Of a DNA stretch of 64,000 nucleotides, positions 8,337-16,990 are shown one piece after another. The translations under genes were made by a program, and so were the position numbers. The notes below the pieces were generated by a model, which saw only the letters and a list, made by a program, of their open reading frames with translations, was not told where the DNA came from and did not search any database. Location of the stretch: positions 113,568 through 177,567 of the forward strand of contig CAMDDU010000002.1 in assembly GCA_945892985.1 (NCBI GenBank), read 5' to 3'. The stretch's first letter is position 1; each line of letters begins with the position of its first letter. This stretch comes from CAITSH01 sp945892985. Lineage in GTDB: Bacteria > Pseudomonadota > Gammaproteobacteria > Burkholderiales > SG8-39.

Positions 8337-8681
8337 GCCCGGGCGTTTGTCCGGAAAGCGGGGTTTTGGCCGGATTTTCATTTTCGCTGGCCTGCGCGGA
8401 CCGGTTTTTGCGCCAGGGCAGCGGCAATCATGCACGTTTTCTATCAAAACAATCTATAAAAAGCATTTTCATTTATGATCCACCTGCTGCAAATTACGCA
8501 CTGTCACTGTTAAGGCTGCGGCAGACCAGCGCAGACCATAACAAGCCGTCAAACCCGCGATGATGGGGCGATGGCAGGCCGCATAGATGCACCAGTGCAC
8601 CGATGCATACAAAGCGGCACGCACAAAGCCGCGCGCACAAAGTGGCATACATAAAGCGGCATACACAAGGAGTCGGGCGGC
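8337..8681. other. 345-base gap with AT-rich promoter-like stretch and tandem repeat
   Basis: The section around 8430-8480 is much richer in A and T than its surroundings and contains TATAAA-like sequence, so it probably holds the promoter of the CocE block. A 14-bp tandem repeat (8606-8666) fills the space before the cocE ribosome site AAGGAG at 8667-8672. Confidence 0.5.
8606..8666 (+). repeat. 14-bp tandem repeat upstream of cocE
   Basis: Four and a bit imperfect units with exact 14-base spacing; the AAAG core recurs at 8611, 8625, 8639 and 8653. The consensus is close to GCAYACAAAGCGGC. The array ends directly at the ribosome-binding site of the following gene. Confidence 0.85.
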
Positions 8682-10424
8682 ATGGAACGCAGCGAGGTCG
8701 CGCATGGCATGCGCATTGATTGGGATACGCCCATACCGATGGACGATGGTGTGCTGCTGCGTGCCGATGTGTTCCGGCCTGTTGCCGAGGGCAAATATCC
8801 GGTCATCCTCAGTTACGGCCCCTACGGCAAAGGGCTCGCTTTCCAGGAAGGCTTTACCGGAGGTTGGGACAGGCTGGTAGCGGCGCACCCCGATGTGGCC
8901 GCCGGCACGAGCAACACCTACGCCAACTTTGAAGTCGTCGATCCGGAAAAATGGGTTCCCGACGGCTACATCTGCATTCGCGTCGACGCGCGCGGTTCGG
9001 GCAACTCGCCGGGCTTTCTCAACCCCAAATCGATCCGTGAAACCCAGGACATGTATCACTGCATCGAGTGGGCCGCGGTGCAGCCCTGGAGTTCGGGCAA
9101 GGTCGGCCTTAACGGCATTTCGTATTACGCGACCAACCAGTGGTACGTCGCTTCGATGCAGCCGCCACACCTCGCGGCGATGTGCGTGTGGGAGGGCGCC
9201 GCCGACTATTACCGCGACAACACCCATCATGGCGGCATCCTGTGCCAGTTCCTCACCACGCTCTACCCATGGGCGGTGTGGCGCGTGCAAAACGGCGTCG
9301 GCGAAAACGGCCCGCGCAGCCGCGCCAACGGCACGCGCGTCGCGGGGCGGGTGACGCTGAGCCAGGAAGAACTGGTCAACAACCGTATCGACATCGAGAC
9401 GTCATTGCTGTCGCATCCCATGGATGACGCCTACTACAGCGATCGCTCGGCGAAGTGGGACAAGGTCACGGTGCCGTTTTTATCGGCGGCCAACTGGGGC
9501 GGGCAGGGTCTGCATCCGCGCGGCAACTATGAGGGTTTTTTCCGTGCCGCCTCGAAGCAAAAATGGCTTGAGGTCCACGGCTTGAATCACTGGACGCATT
9601 TTTACACCGACTATGGCGTGGCGCTGCAAAAGCGTTTTTTCGGCCACTTCCTCAAGGGCGAGGACAGCGGTTGGAAATCGCAGCCACCGGTGCAGCTGAA
9701 CGTGCGTCATGTCGATAAATTCGTTGAGCGCTTCGAATACGAATGGCCTATTGCGAGAACGCAATGGACGCGCTTTTACCTCGACCTTGAGACCAAAACG
9801 CTGGCCGCCACGGCGCCGACCAAACCGGCCGCGCTTTGCTACCTGCCCGAGGGTGAGGGCATTACATTCATGAGCGCCCCGCTCACCGAAGAAATGGAAA
9901 TCGCCGGGCCGATGGCCGCGAAGCTGTTTGTTTCGTCGAAAAGCGAGGACGCCGACATGTTTGTCGCACTGCGCGTGTTCCGGCCTGATGGCAGCGAGCT
10001 CACCTTTGCCGGCTCGAACGATCCGCGCACGCCCATCGCCCTTGGCTGGTTGCGCGCCTCGCATCGCAAGCTCGATCCCAAACTCACGCTGCCCTTTCGC
10101 CCCTACCACACGCATGATGAAAAGCAGCCGCTGGTGCCAGACGAGGCGGTGGAGCTGGATGTTGAAATCTGGCCCTCCGGCATGGTCATTCCCGCCGGTT
10201 ACCGCATCGGCCTGACGGTGCGCGGCCGCGACTACCGTCATCCGGGCGAGCCCATACGCATTCCGGGCATCGGTTACGAAATGGCCGGCGTCGGTCCCTT
10301 TGTGCACACGCACCCGGCCGATCGCCCCGCGGCTATTTTCAACGCCCAAGTCACACTGCACGCTGACAAGACCCGGCAGCCCTTTGTGTTGCTGCCGCTC
10401 ATCCCCCCGAAAGGAAAAGTATGA
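8682..10424 (+). CDS. CocE/NonD-family hydrolase
   Basis: A 580-residue member of the CocE/NonD esterase-peptidase group (alpha/beta-hydrolase core plus C-terminal jelly-roll). No signal peptide. The opening MRIDWDTPIPMDDGVLLRAD is typical. The nucleophile elbow is GLNGISYYATNQW and the likely His lies in GLNHWTHF. Where cocaine esterase has a Trp-Tyr-Asp acid motif, this protein has NWGGQGLHPRGN, shared with its paralogue at 18907-20676, so the acid residue is probably elsewhere. It likely cleaves an ester or amide at the start of a catabolic route. The stop overlaps the next gene by ATGA. Confidence 0.88.
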   Translation: MERSEVAHGMRIDWDTPIPMDDGVLLRADVFRPVAEGKYPVILSYGPYGKGLAFQEGFTGGWDRLVAAHPDVAAGTSNTYANFEVVDPEKWVPDGYICIRVDARGSGNSPGFLNPKSIRETQDMYHCIEWAAVQPWSSGKVGLNGISYYATNQWYVASMQPPHLAAMCVWEGAADYYRDNTHHGGILCQFLTTLYPWAVWRVQNGVGENGPRSRANGTRVAGRVTLSQEELVNNRIDIETSLLSHPMDDAYYSDRSAKWDKVTVPFLSAANWGGQGLHPRGNYEGFFRAASKQKWLEVHGLNHWTHFYTDYGVALQKRFFGHFLKGEDSGWKSQPPVQLNVRHVDKFVERFEYEWPIARTQWTRFYLDLETKTLAATAPTKPAALCYLPEGEGITFMSAPLTEEMEIAGPMAAKLFVSSKSEDADMFVALRVFRPDGSELTFAGSNDPRTPIALGWLRASHRKLDPKLTLPFRPYHTHDEKQPLVPDEAVELDVEIWPSGMVIPAGYRIGLTVRGRDYRHPGEPIRIPGIGYEMAGVGPFVHTHPADRPAAIFNAQVTLHADKTRQPFVLLPLIPPKGKV

Positions 10425-11389
10425 TGCGCATCGCCGTTTCGCTGTTCGCCGCCTGCCTGCTCGCCTGTGCGGCAGGCGTGTCCGCGCAGGACGCCTATCC
10501 GTCGCGTCCGATCAAGCTGATCGTCGGTTTCCCGGCCGGTACGTCCTCAGACATCATCGCGCGCATTTACGCGCAAAAGCTGGGCGAGCATTTCAAACGG
10601 CCGGTGCTGGTCGAGAACAAGCTTGGCGTGGCAAGCGCGCTGGCCGCCGAGGCCGTGGCCAAATCGCCGCCGGACGGTTACACGCTGCTGCTGGGCACAG
10701 TGGCCAACACCATCAGCGCCGGCCTGTACAAGAACCTCAGTTTTGATTTCAAGACTGACTTCGCCGCCATCTCCATGGTTGGTAATGCGACCAACATTCT
10801 GGTTGTGAGTCCGACGCTGGGTGTGTCGACGGTGCAGGAGTTCATCGCGCTGGCGCGCACGAAACCGGGGCAGATGCTCTACGGTTCGGCCGGCGTGGGT
10901 ACCGCACCGCATCTGTCGGGTGAGCTGTTCAACATCATGGCCGGCGTCAAGATGGAACACATTCCCTACAAGGGCAACAACCAGGGGCTGATCGACTTGG
11001 TGGGCGGCAGGCTGCAGGCTATTTTTGCGCCGGCGCCGACGGTGGCCGGTTTTGTCAAGGACGGGCGTGTCAAGGCCCTGGGCACGACGGCGCTCAAGCG
11101 CTCGGTACTCACGCCCGATGTGCCGACGCTGTCGGAGTCCGGCCTGAGTGGTTTTGACACGTCCATCTGGTACGGCATTTTTGCGCCCAAGGGCACGCCC
11201 GAGGCCATCGTCAACGCCGTCGCTGAGGTGTTGCAGCGTGCGGCCAACTCCGCCGATGTCAGGGCGCAACTCGCCGCCAATGGCGCCGATCCGGTGGTGA
11301 TGGGGCATGACGAATTTTCACGCTTCGTTCAGGCTGATTTGCTTAAGTGGGAAAAAATAATCAGCACGGCGAAGATCAAACCAGAATGA
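10421..11389 (+). CDS. TctC/Bug-family binding protein
   Basis: A 322-residue secreted binding protein with signal peptide (MMRIAVSLFAACLLACAAG, cleavage near VSAQ/D) and mature start DAYPSRPIKLIVGFPAGTSSD. The ENKLGVASALAAEAVAKSPP and DGYTLLL motifs follow. Translation is coupled to the upstream CocE gene through an ATGA overlap, which suggests that the protein takes up the substrate, or an analogue of it, that the hydrolase attacks. The Bug partner permeases are missing from the window. Confidence 0.9.
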   Translation: MMRIAVSLFAACLLACAAGVSAQDAYPSRPIKLIVGFPAGTSSDIIARIYAQKLGEHFKRPVLVENKLGVASALAAEAVAKSPPDGYTLLLGTVANTISAGLYKNLSFDFKTDFAAISMVGNATNILVVSPTLGVSTVQEFIALARTKPGQMLYGSAGVGTAPHLSGELFNIMAGVKMEHIPYKGNNQGLIDLVGGRLQAIFAPAPTVAGFVKDGRVKALGTTALKRSVLTPDVPTLSESGLSGFDTSIWYGIFAPKGTPEAIVNAVAEVLQRAANSADVRAQLAANGADPVVMGHDEFSRFVQADLLKWEKIISTAKIKPE

Positions 11390-11526
11390 GCGTGCCGCGC
11401 AAACAATCCATGGGCGCGGACAAGGCCGGCGCCGCGCCCTTCAGGCGAGTGAATGCAAACAGTGCCTGAAGGCACGTGGCGGCACTTGGCACCAACTGGC
11501 GCCAAACGACAAACACGCAAGCCCCG

Positions 11527-11554
11527 AACAACAACCCGCAAACAACAACCCGCA
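11527..11554 (+). repeat. perfect 14-bp tandem duplication upstream of amidohydrolase gene
   Basis: Two identical copies of AACAACAACCCGCA, directly followed by the AAAGGA ribosome site and the ATG at 11565. Confidence 0.9.
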
Positions 11555-11564
11555 AAGGACCGCC

Positions 11565-12566
11565 ATGCTGGATATATTCAATCACTTCATGCCGCACACG
11601 ATTTTCGACCGGCTCGACAAGCTGATCCCCGGTCACGTCGCGCTCAAGGCCTTCCCGGAGCGCCCTTCACTGCTTGACCTGTCTTCGCGCCTGCGCATGA
11701 TGGACGAGTTTGACGACCTGCAGCAGGTGTTGTCCTTGTCCAACCCGCCCATCGAGGCCCTCGGCGGCGCCGACGTGACGCCGCTCCTTGCGCGCATTGC
11801 CAACGACGGCCTGGCAGAGATTTACAACAAGCACCCGGACCGCTTTCCGGCATGGATCGCCTCGATGCCGATGAATAACGTTGATGCCTGCATGCAGGAG
11901 ATTGACCGCAGCATCGGCCAGCTCGGTGCGCGCGGCATCCAGATCTTCACCAACGTCCTGGGCAAACCGCTCAGCCTGCCTGAGTACCGGCCTATTTTCA
12001 GGAAAATGGCCGAGCTTGACCTGCCGGTGTGGATACATCCGATGCGCGGACCGCAGATGGCCGACTACGCCAGCGAGAGCAAGTCGGAGAACGAAATCTG
12101 GTTCAGCTTCGGCTGGCCCTATGAGACCACGGCCTGCGCCACGCGGCTGATTTTTTCCGGATTGTTCGACGAACTGCCGAACCTGAAAATAATCTTGCAT
12201 CACATGGGCGGCATGATCCCCTTCTTCGCCGGCAAGATCGATCTTGGCTTTGACCAGATCTTTTACGGCACCACGCAACTCAATCCGCAGGCTGAGAAGG
12301 CCGGCCTGAAGAAGCGCCCGATCGAGTATTACAAAATGCTCTACGGCGACACCGCGCTCAACGGCGGTGTGGCGGCGACCAAGTGCGGGCATTCGTTTTT
12401 TGGCACCGACCACTCGGTCTTCGCCACTGATGCGCCGTTTGACGCCGAAGATGGCCGCCTGCTTATCCGTACCACCATCAACGCCATCAAGGCGCTGGAT
12501 GTCTCCGACGCCGAAAAGCAGATGATCCTGGGCGGCAACGCCCGGCGCCTGCTGAAACTGGCCTGA
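11565..12566 (+). CDS. amidohydrolase_2 family protein (ACMSD-like)
   Basis: A 333-residue TIM-barrel protein of the aminocarboxymuconate-semialdehyde decarboxylase group. Recognisable parts are the metal-ligand His in LPVWIHPMRG, the ILHHMGGMIPFF block and the catalytic Asp in FATDAPFD near the C-terminus. The first metal site is odd: family members usually begin Asp-Val-His-x-His, but here the start reads MLDIFNHFMP, so the first His is Phe and only the second remains. It could be a decarboxylase or hydrolase with altered metal binding. It lies between a Bug gene and dienelactone hydrolase, so it likely acts in the same pathway. Confidence 0.85.
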   Translation: MLDIFNHFMPHTIFDRLDKLIPGHVALKAFPERPSLLDLSSRLRMMDEFDDLQQVLSLSNPPIEALGGADVTPLLARIANDGLAEIYNKHPDRFPAWIASMPMNNVDACMQEIDRSIGQLGARGIQIFTNVLGKPLSLPEYRPIFRKMAELDLPVWIHPMRGPQMADYASESKSENEIWFSFGWPYETTACATRLIFSGLFDELPNLKIILHHMGGMIPFFAGKIDLGFDQIFYGTTQLNPQAEKAGLKKRPIEYYKMLYGDTALNGGVAATKCGHSFFGTDHSVFATDAPFDAEDGRLLIRTTINAIKALDVSDAEKQMILGGNARRLLKLA

Positions 12567-12596
12567 GCGCATCGATTTTTAAGGGACAAATCGCCA

Positions 12597-13292
12597 ATGA
12601 AGACTTCGAATATCCAGGTAAAACTGCGCGACGGCAGCATGGGTGCCTATCTTGCCGTTCCCGAGGGCCCGCCCAAGGGCGCCGTCATTGCCATCATGGA
12701 AATCTGGGGCGTGAATGACACCATGCGCATGCATGCCAAGGAGTTCTCCGACGCCGGTTTCATCTGCCTGGTGCCCGATCTGTTTTGGCGCCAGGAGCCG
12801 GGCGTGCAACTGTCGGAGCGCAATCCCGAGGACGTAAAAAAGGCCTTCGACCTTTACTATGACTTTGATTACGACCTTGGCGTGCGCGACATGGAGGACA
12901 CCATGGCCTTCCTAAAGACCCTGCCCGAATGCAACGGCAAGGTCGGTGCCGTCGGCTACTGTCTTGGCGGCAAGCTGTGCTACCTGATGTGCTGCCGCAC
13001 CGACATCGAGTGTGCCGTGGCCTATTACGGCACCTACATCGAGCACCGCATCAGCGAGGCCAAGAACCTGCACCGTCCCTTCATGCTGCACATGGCGATG
13101 AAGGACCGCTGGGTGCAGGCCGAGGTCAACGAGATGCTCGAGCGCCGCCTGTCGCCCAATCCGCTGGTGACGATTGAGAAATATCCAGAGGCCGACCACG
13201 CTTTTGCGCGCCACGGCGGCAAGCCCTACCGCAAGGCCGAGGCCGATCGCGCGCTGGGCCTGTCCGTCGATTTTTTCCGCAAATACCTTTAG
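12597..13292 (+). CDS. dienelactone hydrolase family protein
   Basis: A 231-residue alpha/beta hydrolase of the length and layout of dienelactone hydrolase. The catalytic triad is visible: Cys122 in VGAVGYCLGGK, Asp170 in MAMKDRW and His201 in PEADHAFARHG, one residue off the classical numbering. The conserved Glu lies in IMEIWGVN. Dienelactone hydrolase opens unsaturated lactones to maleylacetate in halo- and hydroxy-aromatic degradation, though many homologues act on other esters. It is 30 bases behind the amidohydrolase gene, in an apparent operon. Confidence 0.9.
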   Translation: MKTSNIQVKLRDGSMGAYLAVPEGPPKGAVIAIMEIWGVNDTMRMHAKEFSDAGFICLVPDLFWRQEPGVQLSERNPEDVKKAFDLYYDFDYDLGVRDMEDTMAFLKTLPECNGKVGAVGYCLGGKLCYLMCCRTDIECAVAYYGTYIEHRISEAKNLHRPFMLHMAMKDRWVQAEVNEMLERRLSPNPLVTIEKYPEADHAFARHGGKPYRKAEADRALGLSVDFFRKYL

Positions 13293-13357
13293 CACGGCCG
13301 TGGGGGGGGCGGCACCATCCCCTCAACTTAATACTGTCACGCAATGCAAGGATGTAC

Positions 13358-13834
13358 ATGAGCACAGACGCAAATTCACTGCCGACCATGGGCCAGGGCT
13401 TTTACTGGCAGGACCTCAAGGTCGGCCAGCGCTTGAAGACTTTCCGCCGCACCATTACCGAGACCGACCTGGTGGGCTTCATCAATGTCACCGGCATGCT
13501 TGAGGCAATTTTCATCGACGCCGAGTACAGCGAAAAAATGGGCGCCATCAAGGGCCGCGTGGTGCCGGCGACGCTGACCTATTCGCTCATCGAGGGGCTG
13601 CAGTTCCAGTCGATGATCCAAGGCACGGGCCTGGCCATGCTAGAGCTGTCAATGAAGGCGCTTGGCCCGGTGTTCGTTGGCGACGCGATCTGGGCTACTG
13701 TGGAGGTGACCGGCGTGCGCCCCACCTCCAAAGGCAACCGCGCGATCATCTCCTCGCAGATTGATGTGTTTAACCAACACGACAAGATGATCCTCAGTTA
13801 CAGCGCCGTGCGCATGCTCGCCGGCCGTCCGTAA
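13358..13834 (+). CDS. MaoC-like dehydratase
   Basis: About 158 residues with a hot-dog fold of the MaoC/R-specific enoyl-CoA hydratase family: GQRLKTFRRTITETDLVGFINVTGM, then ATLTYSLIEGLQFQ and GDAIWATVEVTGVRPTSKGN. The second of two close ATG codons (13358) is preferred because the AAGGA site is then correctly spaced. The classical hydratase Asp/His pair (D-x4-H) is not clearly present: the equivalent region reads TETDLVGFIN. It may hydrate an unsaturated CoA thioester made by the CoA-transferase encoded two bases downstream, or only bind one. Confidence 0.82.
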   Translation: MSTDANSLPTMGQGFYWQDLKVGQRLKTFRRTITETDLVGFINVTGMLEAIFIDAEYSEKMGAIKGRVVPATLTYSLIEGLQFQSMIQGTGLAMLELSMKALGPVFVGDAIWATVEVTGVRPTSKGNRAIISSQIDVFNQHDKMILSYSAVRMLAGRP

Positions 13835-13835
13835 T

Positions 13836-15083
13836 ATGAGCCCGAACGCAGCCGCATCCCCGGCATTGCCCTTGTCCGGCATCAGGGTGCTGGACCTGAG
13901 TCGTATCCTCGCCGGGCCCTGGGCCGGGCAAACCCTCGCCGACCTGGGCGCCGAGGTGATCAAGGTCGAGCATCCCAAGGCCGGAGATGACACGCGCAGC
14001 TGGGGGCCGCCCTTTGTCGGCGACCCGGAATCGGGCGACAGGGGTGATGCCGCCTATTTTTTTGCCTGCAACCGCGGCAAAAAATCCATCACCGTCGATT
14101 TCACGCGGCCGCAGGGCGCCGCGCTGCTGCATGGCATCGCCGCGCAGTCCGACGTGCTGCTGGAGAATTTCAAGGTCGGCGGCCTGGCCAAATACGGCCT
14201 CGATTATGCGACCATGTCCGCGCTTAACCCGCGCCTGGTCTATTGCTCCATCACCGGCTTTGGCCAGACCGGGCCCTATGCGACGCGCCCCGGCTATGAC
14301 TTTCTTATCCAGGCCATGGGCGGCCTGATGAGTATCACCGGTGAGCGCGACGGACGCCCCGGCGGCGGGCCGCAGAAGGTCGGTGTCGCCATTACCGACG
14401 TGATGACCGGCCTTTACGCCACCATAGGCGTCATGGCGGCACTGCGCAGCCGCGATGCCACAGGCAAGGGCCAGCACCTCGATCTGGCGCTGATGGATGT
14501 GCAGATCGCCGCGCTCGCCAACCAGGGCGCGAGTTACCTTGCCACCGGCGTCGCGCCGGTGCGTATGGGCAACGAGCATCCGTCCATCTCCCCCTACCAG
14601 TCGCTGCCGGCGAGTGACGGATTTTTCATTTTAGCCACGGGAAATGATAGTCAGTACCGTAATTTTTGCATCACCGCCGGCCGGCCCGAGCTGGCCGACG
14701 ATGCCCGCTTTCGCACCAACAGCGACCGTGTCGGCAACCGCGATGTGCTGAGCGCGCTGCTGTCGGACATAACGCGGCAGCGGACCATAGACGAGTGGAC
14801 AGGCGCGATGGAAAAGGCCGGCGTGCCCTGCGGGCCGATCAATTCGCTCGATCGCGTTTTTGCCGATCCGCATGTGCGTGCGCGCGGCGTCCAGCTTGAA
14901 CTGGACCATCCGCGCTACGGTGCCGTGCCCTCGGTTGCCAATCCTATCCGTTTTTCCGACACGCCCATCCAGTACAAATCAGCGCCGCCGGTGCTGGGTG
15001 CAAACACGCGTGAAATTCTTGCCGGGCTGCTGAAAAAATCCGGCGCCGAAATCGATGTGCTGGCGCAAGCGGGCGTGATTTGA
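13836..15083 (+). CDS. family III CoA-transferase (CaiB/BaiF)
   Basis: A 415-residue CoA-transferase. The N-terminus GIRVLDLSRILAGPWAGQTL followed by DLGAEVIKVEHPKAGDD is the family signature; the catalytic Asp that forms the acyl anhydride is in ATRPGYDFLIQAMGGLM. C-terminal parts such as VGNRDVLSALLSDI and VPCGPINSLDRVFADPHVR are also typical. These enzymes move CoA between acids, activating a carboxylate for further breakdown. It is the last gene of the block 8682-15083 and follows MaoC with a one-base gap. Confidence 0.92.
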   Translation: MSPNAAASPALPLSGIRVLDLSRILAGPWAGQTLADLGAEVIKVEHPKAGDDTRSWGPPFVGDPESGDRGDAAYFFACNRGKKSITVDFTRPQGAALLHGIAAQSDVLLENFKVGGLAKYGLDYATMSALNPRLVYCSITGFGQTGPYATRPGYDFLIQAMGGLMSITGERDGRPGGGPQKVGVAITDVMTGLYATIGVMAALRSRDATGKGQHLDLALMDVQIAALANQGASYLATGVAPVRMGNEHPSISPYQSLPASDGFFILATGNDSQYRNFCITAGRPELADDARFRTNSDRVGNRDVLSALLSDITRQRTIDEWTGAMEKAGVPCGPINSLDRVFADPHVRARGVQLELDHPRYGAVPSVANPIRFSDTPIQYKSAPPVLGANTREILAGLLKKSGAEIDVLAQAGVI

Positions 15084-15149
15084 ATGAAAAATATGCGTTC
15101 CAAAAAAACGCGATGCGGGTTTTTTGCGGATGTTGAAGAAGGCGGGTTT

Positions 15150-15263
15150 GTGAGCACTGCGCTTAGCGATAGCCTGGAAAAACATGAGATCCGCGATGGC
15201 ATGCGGGTGATCTGGGACGCCCCCATCAAAATGAATGACGGCGTTGCCATGCGCGCGGATGTT
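15150..15263 (+). pseudogene. 5' remnant of a third CocE/NonD hydrolase gene
   Basis: Thirty-eight codons beginning with GTG encode a protein start matching the two intact CocE proteins: VSTALSDSLEKHEIRDGM, then RVIWDAPIKMNDGVAMRADV. The match stops abruptly at 15263-15264, where the opposite strand begins to encode an unrelated amidohydrolase start. The remaining roughly 540 codons are gone. This is a deletion relic, not a functional gene. Confidence 0.8.
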
Positions 15264-15354
15264 CGATCACGTCGATGCCGTAGCGCGCGCCTTGCTGTTG
15301 CGGTTTTTCGACCATGCGCGGTGGAACGTAATGGGCGTGTGCGTCAATGGGCAT
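15262..15354 (-). pseudogene. 5' remnant of an amidohydrolase_2 gene
   Basis: Read on the minus strand from the ATG at 15354, the first 31 codons encode MPIDAHAHYVPPRMVEKPQQ and then GARYGIDVIE. This is a textbook start of an ACMSD-like amidohydrolase with the metal-binding His-x-His intact. The frame then runs into the antisense of the truncated cocE start. The two remnants face each other, so one deletion probably removed the 3' ends of two convergent genes. Confidence 0.75.
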
Positions 15355-15696
15355 GAATATTTTCTCGAGGCGAAGATGGAAATGTCGTGCCAACGCACGA
15401 TTTTTTTCATGCGTTGCCTTGGGCGCAAGGTACCTTTTCCGTTAACTTGTTGTGGGCTGTTGTTCGGTCGCGGAGCGCAACTGGGCAGAGGGGGAATTCG
15501 CCCTGGTTCTGTTGCGGGCATGCGGTCTTTATGAGATTCTTTTGTCCGATAAAAATATCATCGCGCTTGTGCGCTGCACGCGTCAGGCGTCAAGCTTCAA
15601 GTTTAAGTGTCAAGTTTAAATGTCAAATGTCAAATGTCACGTGTCACCTGTCACCTGATCGCTTTCCCGCAGTTCAATCCCAGGAGGAATCAATAA
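15355..15696. other. 342-base gap between deletion scar and TRAP operon
   Basis: No intact gene. It should hold the former promoter region of the truncated amidohydrolase and the promoter of dctP. The section from about 15585 to 15656 is made of short repeats, and an AGGAGG ribosome site for dctP follows. Confidence 0.5.
15621..15655 (+). repeat. 7-bp tandem repeat upstream of dctP
   Basis: Five units of TGTCAMM in a row (TGTCAAA twice, TGTCACG, TGTCACC twice), preceded by looser GTCAAG/TTTAA repeats from about 15585. The array ends 42 bases before the dctP start. Confidence 0.85.
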
Positions 15697-16770
15697 ATGA
15701 AGTCACCCTTTAAGACAGCGCTTGCCGCCGTCGCATTCTCAGTCATGACCGCGGGCATGTCGCTTGCGCAAGCGGACACATTCAAAGTCACTTTCAGCGC
15801 GGGGCACGGCACGCAACTACCCTGGATCCGCATGATCAAGGAGTTTTACATGCCCGAGGTGGACAAGCGCCTGCTGGCGGCCGGCGGCAAGCACTCCATC
15901 GCATGGAATGAGGCCTTCGGTGGCACGCTTGCCAAGATCGGCGGCGAGCTCGATGCTGTTGAAAACGGCATCGCCGAGATGGGCTATGTTTACACCATAT
16001 TCGAAGCCGCCAAGCTGCCGCTGCTGGGCTTGCCCTTCATGGCGCCTTTTGGCAGCGATGACGCGCGTCTGGTGAGCAAGATCATCACCGAGATGCATGA
16101 TGAAATGCCCGAAATGTCCGGGCAGTGGCTCAAGCACAAGCAGATTTTCATCGGTGCCGTCAGCACCGATACGGACTACATCCTGACCACTTTCCCGGTG
16201 AACACGCTGGCCGATCTCAAGGGCAAGAAAATGGGCGCCTCCGGTTCCTTGTCGCTTTGGGCGGCCGGTGCCGGTGCCGTTCCGGTGCAAGGCGATTTTG
16301 CCACCCACTTCAACAACATCAAGACCGGCGTTTATGACGGCCTGATTGCCTTTACCACAGGCATGTACCCGGCCAAGCTGCATCAGGTCGCACCAACGGC
16401 CACGCGCATTGATCTGGGTTCGATGACCATAGGCGCGCTGACCATCAATAAGGCCTTCAACGACAAGCTGCCGCCGGAAGTGCAAAAAATCATCAAGGAC
16501 GTGGGCCGCGAATACACGGTGAAGATCGCCGAACAACTTATGACGCTGGCCGTGGGCTTTGAGAAAAAAATGGTCGAAGAGGGCGCGAAGTTCACCAAGC
16601 TCCCCGCCGATGAACGCAAGAAGTGGGCGAACACCATGCCTAACATTGCCAAGAACTGGGTCGAGGCCAACGAGAAGCGCCAGATTCCCGCCGGCAAGGT
16701 GTTGTCGGTGTACATGAAAAAGCTTCGCGACAACAATGTGCAACTGGTGCGCGATTGGGACAAGAACTGA
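15697..16770 (+). CDS. dctP: TRAP transporter substrate-binding protein DctP
   Basis: A 357-residue periplasmic solute-binding protein with a signal peptide (MKSPFKTALAAVAFSVMTAGMSLA). The body matches DctP-type proteins, including NGIAEMGYVYTIFEAAKLP, KKMGASGSLSLWAAGAGAVP and VYDGLIAFTTGMYPAKLHQV. The TRAP system imports organic acids using the sodium or proton gradient. A well-placed AGGAGG precedes the ATG. A terminator lies between this gene and the membrane components, which fits the common need for more binding protein than permease. Confidence 0.9.
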   Translation: MKSPFKTALAAVAFSVMTAGMSLAQADTFKVTFSAGHGTQLPWIRMIKEFYMPEVDKRLLAAGGKHSIAWNEAFGGTLAKIGGELDAVENGIAEMGYVYTIFEAAKLPLLGLPFMAPFGSDDARLVSKIITEMHDEMPEMSGQWLKHKQIFIGAVSTDTDYILTTFPVNTLADLKGKKMGASGSLSLWAAGAGAVPVQGDFATHFNNIKTGVYDGLIAFTTGMYPAKLHQVAPTATRIDLGSMTIGALTINKAFNDKLPPEVQKIIKDVGREYTVKIAEQLMTLAVGFEKKMVEEGAKFTKLPADERKKWANTMPNIAKNWVEANEKRQIPAGKVLSVYMKKLRDNNVQLVRDWDKN

Positions 16771-16792
16771 GCCGGTCATCAAGGTGCAGGGG

Positions 16793-16822
16793 CCGCAGGC
16801 AATCGCCTGCGGTTTCTTTTTC
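16793..16822 (+). terminator. rho-independent terminator or attenuator after dctP
   Basis: Perfect 8-bp stem CCGCAGGC/GCCTGCGG with an AATC loop, followed by TTTCTTTTT. It sits between dctP and dctQ and likely lowers transcription into the permease genes. Confidence 0.85.
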
Positions 16823-16852
16823 AGGCGTTTGCATATGTTGAGTATTTAGGTA

Positions 16853-16876
16853 TTGATGTGTTGATGTGTTGATGTG
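16853..16876 (+). repeat. 8-bp tandem repeat upstream of dctQ
   Basis: Three perfect units of TTGATGTG in an AT-rich leader between the terminator and dctQ. Confidence 0.85.
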
Positions 16877-16990
16877 TTCATAAGGCTTGATAAGCCGCGG
16901 TGGAAAAATTTTCAGACAGATGCACGCGAGTTGCTTTGACGGGTTTTTAGGCAGTTTTATTGCTGATTCAGACAGGTTGATAGAAAAAAT

